Assembly (NCBI RefSeq): GCF_900105595.1 | Contig: NZ_LT629784.1 | Location: forward strand, 1,860,001 to 1,924,000 | Direction of reading: 5' to 3' | DNA length: 64,000 bases | From: Stappia sp. ES.058 | Lineage (GTDB): Bacteria > Pseudomonadota > Alphaproteobacteria > Rhizobiales > Stappiaceae | Shown here: piece after piece, positions 18,609 through 26,747 of the stretch | Layout of the letters: every line of letters starts with the position of its first letter | How positions within the stretch are numbered: position 1 is the stretch's first letter | Program-made: the position numbers and the translations under genes | The notes under the pieces: model-generated | The model's database searches: none | Told to the model about the DNA's origin: nothing | What the model saw: only the letters and a program-made list of their open reading frames with translations

Positions 18609-20696
18609 ATGACCGCTGACGACGATCTTTTTTCCGGCAAAGACCAGCCGGCCCGGCCAACAACAGATCAGGCAGCCCCGCTTGAGGCGCCCGCGTTGAA
18701 GGAGCCTGCGCGCGACTCCCGCCCGGCAGAGCCACGCAAGTCCGCGCGCACGCGTTTTTCGGAAAGTTCGGACTATACGGCCGACGATATCGAGGTTCTG
18801 GAAGGACTCGAACCGGTGCGGCGGCGGCCGGGCATGTACATCGGCGGAACCGATGAGCGCGCGCTGCATCACCTGTTCGCCGAAGTCATTGACAACTCGA
18901 TGGACGAAGCTGTGGCCGGGCACGCCAGCTGGATTGAAGTCTCGCTGACTGCTGACGGTTACCTGAGCGTTTCCGACAATGGTCGCGGTATTCCGGTCGA
19001 CCCGCATCCAAAACATCGCGACAAATCCGCCCTTGAGGTCATCATGACCACGCTTCACGCCGGCGGAAAATTCGACAGCAAGGTCTATGAGACGTCCGGC
19101 GGCCTTCACGGTGTTGGTGTGTCCGTGGTCAATGCGCTGTCCGACGACCTGATCGTGGAGGTTGCCCGCGCAAGAAAGCTTTACCGGCAAAGATTTCAGC
19201 GCGGATTTCCGGTCGGACCGCTGGAGTGCGTCGGCGACGTCCAGAACCGTCGCGGAACGCTCGTACGTTTTCACCCAGACCCGGATATTTTTGGCAAGGG
19301 GGCCACCTTCCAGCCGGCACGGCTGTTCAAGATGACACGCTCCAAAGCCTACCTGTTTTCCGGTGTCGAAATCCGTTGGCGATGCGCACCGGAACTGGTC
19401 AGCGGCAAGGACGAGGTTGAACCCGAGGCAACGTTCCATTTTCCCGGCGGTCTGCGGGACTATCTTCAGGACGCGCTCGGCAAGGAACGCAGGGTAATCG
19501 AGGACACCTTCGCGGGCCGGACCAAGGACACCGGTCGGCACGGTTCTGTCGAATGGGCCGTCACATGGTTTGCCGGCGACGGATTTGTGCACTCCTATTG
19601 CAACACCGTTCCAACTCCGGAAGGCGGCACCCATGAAACAGGGCTGCGCTATGCCCTCCTGCGGGGATTGAAGGCCTACGGGGAACTCGTCGGCAACAAG
19701 AAGGCCGCAATCATCACCGGCGACGACATCGTCACGTCGGCGGGAGCGATGCTGTCGGTTTTCATTCGCGAACCGGAATTCGTCGGCCAGACCAAGGACA
19801 AGCTTGCCACATCGGAAGCCACCAAGGTTGTGGAAAGCGCGGTTCGCGATGCTTTTGATCATTGGCTGACGGCAGCTCCGAACCAGGCCAACAAGCTGCT
19901 CGACTGGGTTGTGGAACGAGCCGATGAACGACTGCGCCGACGCCAGGAAAAGGACGTCGCGCGAAAGACAGCAGTGCGCAAACTGCGCCTTCCGGGCAAG
20001 CTTGCCGACTGCGCTTCCAGCCAGGCGCAAGGCTCGGAACTCTTTATCGTCGAGGGCGATTCGGCTGGCGGCTCCGCGAAACAGGCAAGAAACCGGAAGA
20101 CACAAGCCGTGCTGCCGCTGCGCGGCAAGATTCTCAACGTGGCAAGCGCGGGCCGGGACAAGCTTGCGGCGAACCAGCAGCTTGCGGACCTGGTTCAGGC
20201 GCTTGGATGCGGCACCGGGACTGCCTACCGCGACACCGACCTTCGTTACGAGAAAATCGTGATCATGACCGATGCGGACGTAGACGGCGCCCATATCGCA
20301 TCCTTGCTGATCACGTTCTTCTATCGCGAGACGCCGGAACTTATCCGCAACGGTCACCTTTATCTGGCGGCTCCGCCGCTCTACAGGATCAGTCAGGGCG
20401 GAAAAACACTCTATGCCCGTGATGATGCCCACAAGGACGCGCTGCTTGAGAACGAATTCCGGAAAAACGCGAAGGTTGATATCGGGCGTTTCAAGGGCCT
20501 TGGCGAGATGCTTCCCGCGCAGCTGAAGGAGACGACCATGGATCCGGACAAACGCACGCTGCTCCAGGTCAGGATCCTGGAAGAAGACGGCGCATCCACG
20601 AAGTCTTCCATCGAGCGCCTCATGGGGAACAAGCCGGAAGCCCGCTTCCTCTTCATTCAGGAAAACGCACAGTTCGCCGAAGAACTCGATATCTGA
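18609..20696 (+). CDS. parE: DNA topoisomerase IV subunit B
   Basis: ATPase subunit of the type II topoisomerase that decatenates daughter chromosomes. The 695 residues begin with a 50-residue acidic/Pro-rich extension, then the GHKL ATPase motifs VEVIDNSMDEA-like (VIDNSMDEAVAGH), DNGRGIPVD and GGLHGVGVSVVNALS. The TOPRIM domain shows LFIVEGDSAGGSA and IMTDADVDGAHI; the C-terminus has the GRFKGLGEM motif. ParE rather than GyrB is favoured by the shorter TOPRIM region and length under 700 residues, and by alphaproteobacterial parE proteins having this kind of N-terminal extension. Confidence 0.93.
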   Translation: MTADDDLFSGKDQPARPTTDQAAPLEAPALKEPARDSRPAEPRKSARTRFSESSDYTADDIEVLEGLEPVRRRPGMYIGGTDERALHHLFAEVIDNSMDEAVAGHASWIEVSLTADGYLSVSDNGRGIPVDPHPKHRDKSALEVIMTTLHAGGKFDSKVYETSGGLHGVGVSVVNALSDDLIVEVARARKLYRQRFQRGFPVGPLECVGDVQNRRGTLVRFHPDPDIFGKGATFQPARLFKMTRSKAYLFSGVEIRWRCAPELVSGKDEVEPEATFHFPGGLRDYLQDALGKERRVIEDTFAGRTKDTGRHGSVEWAVTWFAGDGFVHSYCNTVPTPEGGTHETGLRYALLRGLKAYGELVGNKKAAIITGDDIVTSAGAMLSVFIREPEFVGQTKDKLATSEATKVVESAVRDAFDHWLTAAPNQANKLLDWVVERADERLRRRQEKDVARKTAVRKLRLPGKLADCASSQAQGSELFIVEGDSAGGSAKQARNRKTQAVLPLRGKILNVASAGRDKLAANQQLADLVQALGCGTGTAYRDTDLRYEKIVIMTDADVDGAHIASLLITFFYRETPELIRNGHLYLAAPPLYRISQGGKTLYARDDAHKDALLENEFRKNAKVDIGRFKGLGEMLPAQLKETTMDPDKRTLLQVRILEEDGASTKSSIERLMGNKPEARFLFIQENAQFAEELDI

Positions 20697-20756
20697 TCCG
20701 TCCGGCGATTCGGTTCCGACAATCGGGGCAGCCGCCACACGGGAAAGCGAGGCACG

Positions 20757-21494
20757 GTGCTCAGGGCCATCTACAATTCAATCGAACGGCGCCGCCGGCC
20801 GATGCACGATCATCACTACCTCATGTTGTCTGCGGTCGGGCTGGCCTACGGACGCTGCCCCAATGCAGCGAGCGACAGCATTCGCCAGGCGCTTCTGGAT
20901 CTCAGTGCGAGACATGCGGCGGCTCCGGGAGCCACGCCTCCGCCACGCACACACTATGCGACCGGAACACTGTCCAACTGGACCGACGGAATGGCGCTGC
21001 TGTCCGCACGTCAGCTCAAGCGTCTTCACCCCCGGGCCCTGACCTTCGCAGCGATCCGCGATCCCCTTATGCGGCTTGCGGCCTGTTACGTACGCGACTA
21101 CGGCATGGGCGGTGACGTGCCGGCTTCCGCACGCTTTCTCGGTTTCCAGAAAGGCATGGACTTTGATGCCTTTACCGCACGGGTCTGCAGCATTCCCGAC
21201 AGAAAGAGCCCGAACGTCTTTCGCGGGCAGGCCGACATTCTCATGCACAAGGGCCGCCTGTTGCCCCGGCATCTGATCCGTTTTGAACACCAGGCCAGGG
21301 ACTGGACCGCCTTGCGCTCCGGCGTGGAGGCGCGAAACGGCATCGACATAGGCCCACTGCCGGAATGCGACGGCACGCCTGACCTGACGGTCGAAACTAT
21401 CGCGGGATCCCTGGACCCGGCTCTCAGGAAAGCTGTCAAACAGCGTTACCGCAACGACTACGAACTCCTCGCCAACCCGGACCCGTCAGGCTGA
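20757..21494 (+). CDS. Sulfotransferase-family-like protein
   Basis: A 245-residue protein starting at GTG 20757 with GCGAGG upstream. It has the segments TFAAIRDPLMRLAACYVRDY, IRFEHQARDW and a C-terminal KQRYRNDYELL. An Arg-Asp-Pro followed by an aromatic-rich helix, and a terminal RYxxDYELL, are typical of the sulfotransferase group that includes carbohydrate sulfotransferases, which move sulfate from PAPS to sugars. The 5'-PSB loop at the N-terminus is not obvious, so the catalytic role is uncertain. It follows parE by 60 bp and precedes a YqaA-type membrane protein. Confidence 0.6.
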   Translation: MLRAIYNSIERRRRPMHDHHYLMLSAVGLAYGRCPNAASDSIRQALLDLSARHAAAPGATPPPRTHYATGTLSNWTDGMALLSARQLKRLHPRALTFAAIRDPLMRLAACYVRDYGMGGDVPASARFLGFQKGMDFDAFTARVCSIPDRKSPNVFRGQADILMHKGRLLPRHLIRFEHQARDWTALRSGVEARNGIDIGPLPECDGTPDLTVETIAGSLDPALRKAVKQRYRNDYELLANPDPSG

Positions 21495-21539
21495 GCGCAG
21501 CGCTTCGCCGGCCCCCGGATCACGGGACACACACCAGCC

Positions 21540-21956
21540 ATGATACTGATGGGGTCTCTGTTCCTGGGTGCGTTCCTCGCCGCGACCCTGCTTCCGTTCT
21601 CCTCCGAAGTCATGCTCATCGCAGCGCTTGCAGCAGGGGATTTCCCACCTTCGGTTGTGGTTGCGACTGCGACCGCCGGCAACATTCTGGGATCGGCACT
21701 CAACTGGCTTGTCGGACGGTTCCTGCTCTCCTGGCAGGAGCATCGCTGGTTTCCCTTCACGCCCGCGCAAATCGAAAGCGCCTCGGTTCGCTTCTCGCGC
21801 TATGGCAGTTGGTCACTCCTGTTTGCGTTTCTGCCGGTCGTCGGTGATCCGCTGACCTTCGCCGCCGGTTTGCTAAAGGTTCCATTCTGGCGCTTTCTGA
21901 TTCTTGTCTCGATCGGCAAGACGGCGCGCTATGCAGCACTTGCCGCCGCCATGTAG
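21540..21956 (+). CDS. YqaA/DedA-type membrane protein
   Basis: A 138-residue polytopic protein with four to five hydrophobic spans. It carries the YqaA/SNARE-associated features FSSEVMLIAAL near the N-terminus, ATAGNILGSALNWLVGR in the middle and PVVGDPLTFAAGLLKVPFWRF near the end, including the conserved Glu, Gly-Asn and Gly-Asp-Pro. Relatives act as lipid flippases or influence membrane energetics, but YqaA proteins are poorly characterised. It lies 45 bp after the sulfotransferase-like gene; repeat copy C starts 73 bp downstream. Confidence 0.85.
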   Translation: MILMGSLFLGAFLAATLLPFSSEVMLIAALAAGDFPPSVVVATATAGNILGSALNWLVGRFLLSWQEHRWFPFTPAQIESASVRFSRYGSWSLLFAFLPVVGDPLTFAAGLLKVPFWRFLILVSIGKTARYAALAAAM

Positions 21957-22029
21957 CGCGAACCTGCGCGCTTCCAGGCAAAAGGCGGAAAGCCGCGGGC
22001 GGAACAATTCCATCCGGCCGGGAAACGAT

Positions 22030-22221
22030 TTAGGATGTGACCTCATGAATGAGGTGGAAATGGTTGGAGGCGCAAGCCAGCCAATTCCGAAGGACAGGAA
22101 ATGGCGTCGCTCAGCATTGTCGGTGCGCGCGTGAGCAGACGAAAGCCGGCTGCACATCCTCCCGCACGATGGCTCGCCGTTTCCAATGCCATGTCGGCCG
22201 CGTTTGAGAGGCCCCCGCCTG
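22030..22221 (+). repeat. Interspersed palindromic-ended element, copy C (internally shortened)
   Basis: This 192-bp stretch aligns with the reverse complement of copy A, with about 75 bp missing internally. Matching blocks, C versus reverse-complement A, are ATGGTTGGAGGCG/ATGGTTTGAGGTGG, CCGAAGGACAGGAAATGGCG/CCAAAGGACAGGAAAATCGC and TTTCCAATGCCATGTCGGCC/TTTTCCATGCCATATCGGCC. The left end TTAGGATGTGACCTCATGAA matches the consensus end of copies A and B; the right end is more degraded. Read in the direction of the flanking genes, all three copies have the same orientation. Copy C fills most of the gap between the YqaA-type gene and the exported protein at 22265. Confidence 0.7.
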
Positions 22222-22264
22222 GGCTTCCACGTGTTGCACGCAATGCGTCAGAAAAGGAGCAACC

Positions 22265-22705
22265 ATGCACAGGATTTTCTCCGGCGCCCCGTTGCGTCGT
22301 ATTCTTCCGACCGCCGCCCTGGCTGCGTCGATCCCGTTGACCCTCGCCGCACAGACCGCGACGGCGGATCCGGTGAAAGAACTGGTGGAAACGCTCCCGG
22401 GCGATGTTACAGCGCTCACGCGCATCCCGGGCGCCGAAGGCTCGCCGCTGTCCTTCGTCGTCGTCCGACAAACAAATGGGGACCGGCTTTTCATCGTGTC
22501 CCGGGATGCGGCAGAGACGACAGCCGAAGTGACCGGTGCCCGCGCTCTTGCAGCCAGAATCACCGGTCTACGAAGCGAATTGGACAGTTACGGCCTGGCC
22601 GCCTTCGTCGACCTGCGAACACCTGAGGGCGAGGAAACGACCTACGAACTCTTCCTCGAGGGTGAGACCCCCTCGAGCCACACCTTCCGACCGGCAAGTA
22701 ACTGA
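22265..22705 (+). CDS. Small exported protein of unknown function
   Basis: 146 residues starting MHRIFSGAPLRRILPTAALA, with a signal peptide likely cut near TATA-DPVK (around residue 35). The mature domain has alternating strands (SPLSFVVVRQ, DRLFIVSRD, YELFLEGE) with no Cys, suggesting a small periplasmic beta-rich protein. AAAGGAG precedes the ATG by six bases, a strong ribosome-binding site. I recognise no family. It lies directly downstream of repeat copy C and upstream of the helicase promoter. Confidence 0.65.
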   Translation: MHRIFSGAPLRRILPTAALAASIPLTLAAQTATADPVKELVETLPGDVTALTRIPGAEGSPLSFVVVRQTNGDRLFIVSRDAAETTAEVTGARALAARITGLRSELDSYGLAAFVDLRTPEGEETTYELFLEGETPSSHTFRPASN

Positions 22706-22770
22706 CAGCACGACCGACGGACTGCATGATCGGAAATTCTTGTATCACTGCGTATGGCGTCTTTGCGTCA

Positions 22771-22798
22771 TTGACATTTTGTTTTCGAACTGTAGTGT
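22771..22798 (+). promoter_or_regulatory. Predicted sigma-70-type promoter for the DEAD-box helicase
   Basis: A perfect TTGACA at 22771-22776 is followed, after a 16-bp AT-rich spacer, by TAGTGT at 22793-22798, a fair -10 element. It lies about 75 bp before the helicase ATG at 22872, leaving a 5' leader of roughly 65-70 bases, which is plausible for a cold-regulated RNA helicase. This is prediction from sequence only. Confidence 0.5.
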
Positions 22799-22871
22799 GC
22801 GCGGCAAAGCAGCCGGGACCGGTCGATACGGTTGGTTCTGGCACGGTTTCCAATCATGCAATCAAGGTAAT

Positions 22872-24398
22872 ATGTCCTTTTCCTCACTTGGACTGAGCGA
22901 AAAAGTACTCGCCGCCGTCGAGGCCGCCGGGTACACCGAACCCACCCCCATTCAGGCTGGCGCAATTCCGCATGTGCTTGCACGCCGTGACGTTTTGGGC
23001 CTCGCCCAAACCGGAACAGGGAAAACGGCGTCCTTTACATTGCCGATGCTAACGCTGCTTGAGAAGGGTCGAGGTCGCGCGCGCATGCCGCGAACGCTCA
23101 TTCTTGAGCCAACGCGAGAGCTCGCCGCCCAGGTCGAGGAAAACTTCAGCCGATATGGCGCGAACCATCGCCTCAATGTTGCGCTGCTGATCGGCGGGAC
23201 CTCTTTTGGCGATCAGGACCGCAAGCTGGACCGTGGCGTGGATGTGCTGATCGCCACTCCCGGGCGTTTGCTCGACCATACCGAGCGCGGGAAACTGCTG
23301 CTGCAGGGCGTCGACATTCTTGTGATCGACGAAGCCGACCGGATGCTCGACATGGGCTTCATTCCGGATATCGAGCGGATCTGCAAACTGATTCCGATGA
23401 CCCGTCAGACACTGTTCTTCTCGGCAACCATGCCACCGGAGATCCAGCGCCTGGTCGACACTTTCCTGCACAACCCGGCCCGGGTCGAAGTGGCCCGCAC
23501 GTCCTCGACGGCGGATACGGTGACCCAGCAGGTCGTTGCCTCCGGCGGCAAGGATTTTGACAAGCGCGAGACCCTTCGCAAGCTGGTCGACGAGGCACAG
23601 GATCTCAAGAACGCAATTGTTTTCTGCAATCGCAAGCGTGATGTTCAAACCGTTTTCCGCTCCCTGCAACGCCACGGCTACTCCGTGGGCGCCCTGCATG
23701 GCGACATGGACCAGCGGTCGCGCATGGCGACGCTCGACCAGTTCCGGAAAGGCGAGCTGACCCTCCTCATCGCCAGTGATGTGGCAGCACGTGGTCTTGA
23801 CATTCCGGACGTCAGTCACGTCTTCAACTATGACGTGCCCACGCACGCTGAGGATTATGTCCACCGTATCGGCCGGACGGGTCGAGCAGGACGGAGCGGA
23901 GTTGCGATCTCTATCGTGACCGGCAGCGACCAGAAGTACCTCGCCGGGATCGAAAAGCTGATCGAGCGCCCCCTCGCCTGGCTCGGCGACGCAATCGATT
24001 TCGAAAACGCGGCAACCGATCAGAAAGCACGTCGCAGAAGCGGCGGGCGCACGCCGCGCGACAATGAGACCGACGGAGAGGCCAAGCCTCGGCGCCGGAC
24101 CCGGGCAGGCAGTCGGGATCGCAAGACCGATAAGCCAGAGGCCGAAAAGGCCGGGGATGAAGCCGTTGTCGATGCACCGGAGCCGGCGAAATCCGAACCG
24201 CAGGCGGAGGCAAAGACCGAACAAAAAGCCCCTGCCAGACGCGGGCGTGGCCCGAAATCGGCGACCCAGGAAGAAAAACGTCAAGTTCCGAAGCGGCGGC
24301 GCGGAAACGGCGGCAAGGATGATGAGCCCGTCATCGGACTGGGCGATCACGTTCCCGCCTTCCTGCTGCGCGACACGCGCCCCAAGAAGGCAAGTTGA
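22872..24398 (+). CDS. DEAD-box RNA helicase (RhlE-like)
   Basis: ATP-dependent RNA helicase for ribosome assembly or RNA turnover, often cold-induced. The 508 residues carry the Q motif (YTEPTPIQ, 21-28), Walker A AQTGTGKT (45-52), PTRELAAQ, VIDEADRMLDMGF, the SAT motif, VFCNRKRD, ARGLDIPDV and HRIGRTGRAGRSG. After about residue 380 comes a long low-complexity tail rich in Arg, Lys, Glu and Ala that probably binds RNA, ending FLLRDTRPKKAS. The Met at 22872 is the family start; the frame is open upstream over unrelated sequence. A TTGACA promoter lies about 75 bp upstream. Confidence 0.93.
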   Translation: MSFSSLGLSEKVLAAVEAAGYTEPTPIQAGAIPHVLARRDVLGLAQTGTGKTASFTLPMLTLLEKGRGRARMPRTLILEPTRELAAQVEENFSRYGANHRLNVALLIGGTSFGDQDRKLDRGVDVLIATPGRLLDHTERGKLLLQGVDILVIDEADRMLDMGFIPDIERICKLIPMTRQTLFFSATMPPEIQRLVDTFLHNPARVEVARTSSTADTVTQQVVASGGKDFDKRETLRKLVDEAQDLKNAIVFCNRKRDVQTVFRSLQRHGYSVGALHGDMDQRSRMATLDQFRKGELTLLIASDVAARGLDIPDVSHVFNYDVPTHAEDYVHRIGRTGRAGRSGVAISIVTGSDQKYLAGIEKLIERPLAWLGDAIDFENAATDQKARRRSGGRTPRDNETDGEAKPRRRTRAGSRDRKTDKPEAEKAGDEAVVDAPEPAKSEPQAEAKTEQKAPARRGRGPKSATQEEKRQVPKRRRGNGGKDDEPVIGLGDHVPAFLLRDTRPKKAS

Positions 24399-24569
24399 CA
24401 GGCAGCCTCATTGAGGCCGGTGAAGCTGTCTGCCGTAGCGGAGATCGCAGATACAGGGTCAATCACCCTTAACGATACCTTAAACCTTGGCAGACAATAC
24501 TCATGCCAACTCTAAGGATTGGTGGCGCAACCAAGAAAAATTGCTCCACACTTGCGTTTGGAACCGCGA

Positions 24570-25628
24570 ATGGCCCAGGAAGACGACCACAAGCGAACGA
24601 TCGTCTACGGTGACGCAGCGATAAAGTACATTCGCAAGAATGAACTTCCTGCTTATCCGCGGTTCTATGAGCTCTGGTATACCTATGCGGCAGGGTTCAA
24701 TCACTCGCTCAACCGGGCTGTGAACCAGGTTGCCGGTTCGAACGGCAAAATCACCACCGAACAGCTTCAGCAGATCTACAACGGCTTTCTGTCTCCGACG
24801 AAGCTGGGCGACCGCATTGATGAAGTCGGAGAGAAAATCTCTGACGAGATCAGGGACATGGTCGACATTCTGGGACAGAGTGTCGACAGCGTCGCGGAAT
24901 ACGGCGCGTCGCTTGCCGGTGTTCAATCACAATTGGAAGACCTTGAAGATCCGACGCAGCTCAAGCGCGTCGTCGGCCACATGATAAAGGCAACCAAAAG
25001 CACGGCCGCGTCAAACCAGGCACTTGAAGACCAGCTTGTCGACTCGCGCAAGCAGATCGAAGAGCTGCAGGAAAGCCTTGAAGCGATCCGTTATGAATCG
25101 TTGACGGACGAGTTGACCACCCTCAGCAACCGCAAGCATTTCGATCACACCATTGAGCGTGTTGTGGCAGATGCGGCTGAATCGCAGGAACCACTGTCCC
25201 TTCTGCTGACCGACATTGATCACTTCAAGAAATTCAACGACACCTATGGGCATCAAACCGGCGACCAGGTGTTGAGACTGGTGGCGCTTGCCGTAAAACA
25301 GAACGTCAAGGGGCACGACATCGCCTGCCGGTATGGCGGCGAGGAGTTCGCGATCCTGCTGCCGCATACGTCACTGCGTCAGGCCGTCACCGTTGCCGAA
25401 CACATCCGCCGCGCGGTCCTGTCAAAGGAACTGGTGAAACGCTCGACGGGCGAAAATCTTGGCCGGGTCACGATTTCGATCGGCGTTTCGTCGTTCAAGC
25501 CGGGAGATACGGCCCAGTCCCTGATCGGCCGTGCGGATACAGCGCTTTATGCAGCCAAGGCCGCAGGCCGAAATCTCGTGCGCTGCGAGACCGATCCGGA
25601 CGTTCAGTCAGACACACGCGTCGCCTGA
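24570..25628 (+). CDS. GGDEF-domain diguanylate cyclase
   Basis: Makes the second messenger c-di-GMP. The N-terminal half (MAQEDDHKRTIVYGDAAIKY onward) is soluble and helical, with a FYELWYTYAAG segment seen in a group of alphaproteobacterial cyclases, and a coiled-coil near EDQLVDSRKQIEELQESLEA. The GGDEF domain has LTDIDHFKKFNDTYGHQTGD and the active-site RYGGEEFAILLP, so it should be catalytically competent. An RxxD inhibitory site four residues before the active loop is not evident. Start is uncertain: ATG 24570 is used here; TTG 24519 or GTG 24522 would add 16-17 residues. Confidence 0.88.
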   Translation: MAQEDDHKRTIVYGDAAIKYIRKNELPAYPRFYELWYTYAAGFNHSLNRAVNQVAGSNGKITTEQLQQIYNGFLSPTKLGDRIDEVGEKISDEIRDMVDILGQSVDSVAEYGASLAGVQSQLEDLEDPTQLKRVVGHMIKATKSTAASNQALEDQLVDSRKQIEELQESLEAIRYESLTDELTTLSNRKHFDHTIERVVADAAESQEPLSLLLTDIDHFKKFNDTYGHQTGDQVLRLVALAVKQNVKGHDIACRYGGEEFAILLPHTSLRQAVTVAEHIRRAVLSKELVKRSTGENLGRVTISIGVSSFKPGDTAQSLIGRADTALYAAKAAGRNLVRCETDPDVQSDTRVA

Positions 25629-25808
25629 ACGGCACATTGCCGCTAAGACCTTTTGTGAAAAATTATGCAACGCCAATACCGTGGCCCGCTCTTTAGCGCG
25701 TAAAGCGGCGCGCATGGGCACGTCATACCAAAGCGCTCTCGGCAGAAGCGAAAGCGAATTACGGGTGATTGCGAGACGCAAGCTGCCAGTTTTGAAGGCC
25801 TTGAGCGC

Positions 25809-26195
25809 CTACCCCACCGCGTCGGCCGGGTGAAGACCACCCGAATCCGCGGCCTTGAGAGATACGGATTCGCCGCAACCGCAGGCTGAGACTTCGTTGG
25901 GATTTCGGAAGACGAAGCCTGAGCGGAACTTGGTCACCTCATGGTCCATTTCCGTTCCAAGGAGGAACAGGACCGCCGAGGGATCGACATAGATGCGGAC
26001 GCCCTTGTCTTCGATCACGTCGTCACCGGACCTTGCTTCTTCGACCAGCGACATGTCGTACTCCATGCCGGCACAGCCACCTGTCTTGATACCGACACGC
26101 AGTCCCAGCGCATCCCTGTCCGAATTCTCAAGGATTTCGCGTACACGCCCTGCTGCGGCTTCGGTCAGCGTCAGGACTTGAAATTTCGATGCCAT
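25809..26195 (-). CDS. sufA: SUF-system A-type Fe-S carrier SufA
   Basis: HesB/IscA-fold carrier that receives clusters from the SufBCD scaffold. The 128 residues begin MASKFQVLTLTEAAAGRV and hold the three ligand Cys in KTGGCAGMEYDM and SACGCGESV. The C-terminal tail beyond residue 115 is short and variable. It is the last gene of the operon, 149 bp after the DUF59 gene. The Met at 26195 is used; the upstream in-frame sequence lacks similarity. Confidence 0.93.
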   Translation of the reverse strand: MASKFQVLTLTEAAAGRVREILENSDRDALGLRVGIKTGGCAGMEYDMSLVEEARSGDDVIEDKGVRIYVDPSAVLFLLGTEMDHEVTKFRSGFVFRNPNEVSACGCGESVSLKAADSGGLHPADAVG

Positions 26196-26344
26196 CGCAG
26201 TGTCCAATCCAGCAGTCCGGGGAGTTGTCCGGCGCTTCGCGCCATCGGTGCGTCGGAACGCCGCCAGCGTTTTTGTCACGCACAATCACTCTGGACAGGG
26301 TCACGCCCCCTGTCACGTCATCTCAATATAGGAAGTCAGTCGGG

Positions 26345-26740
26345 TCAATACCAGTTGAGCGCGATCTTGGCTTCCTCGGACATACGATCCGGCGTCCACG
26401 GGGGATCGAAGACCATATTGACATTCACCGGTCCGACCCCCGCGACCGAACTCACCGCATCCTCGACCCAACCCGGCATCTCACCGGCAACCGGACAGCC
26501 GGGAGCTGTCAGCGTCATGTCAACGGATATCGACCGGTCATCCTCGATGTCGACCTTGTAGATCAGCCCGAGCTCGTAGATGTCGCAAGGGATTTCGGGA
26601 TCGTACACGGACTTCAGGGCCCCGACGATGTCCTCGGTGATCTGCTGCAACTCTCCCGCGGGAATAGCGCTGCCGGAGCTTGAAATCTCTGCCTGCGCCT
26701 CTTCGGCACCGGCATCGGGCATTGTCGATTGTTCACTCAT
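26345..26740 (-). CDS. SUF-system DUF59/MIP18-family protein (SufT-like)
   Basis: Proteins with this domain help mature Fe-S proteins and are common in SUF operons of alphaproteobacteria. The 131 residues have a variable 30-residue N-terminus and then the MIP18 domain: DIVGALKSVYDPEIPCDIYE, LGLIYKVDI, the Cys-bearing loop MTLTAPGCPVAGEMP and a C-terminal VNVNMVFDPPWTPDRMSEEA. Length and motifs match the family. It starts eight bases after the sufS stop codon, so coupling is likely. Confidence 0.9.
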   Translation of the reverse strand: MSEQSTMPDAGAEEAQAEISSSGSAIPAGELQQITEDIVGALKSVYDPEIPCDIYELGLIYKVDIEDDRSISVDMTLTAPGCPVAGEMPGWVEDAVSSVAGVGPVNVNMVFDPPWTPDRMSEEAKIALNWY

Positions 26741-26747
26741 GGCATCC

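Noticed and set aside
18468..20738. 756-codon open frame antisense to parE
   Set aside because: It mirrors parE codon by codon in GC-rich DNA; parE has all family motifs and the antisense frame has no recognisable domain.
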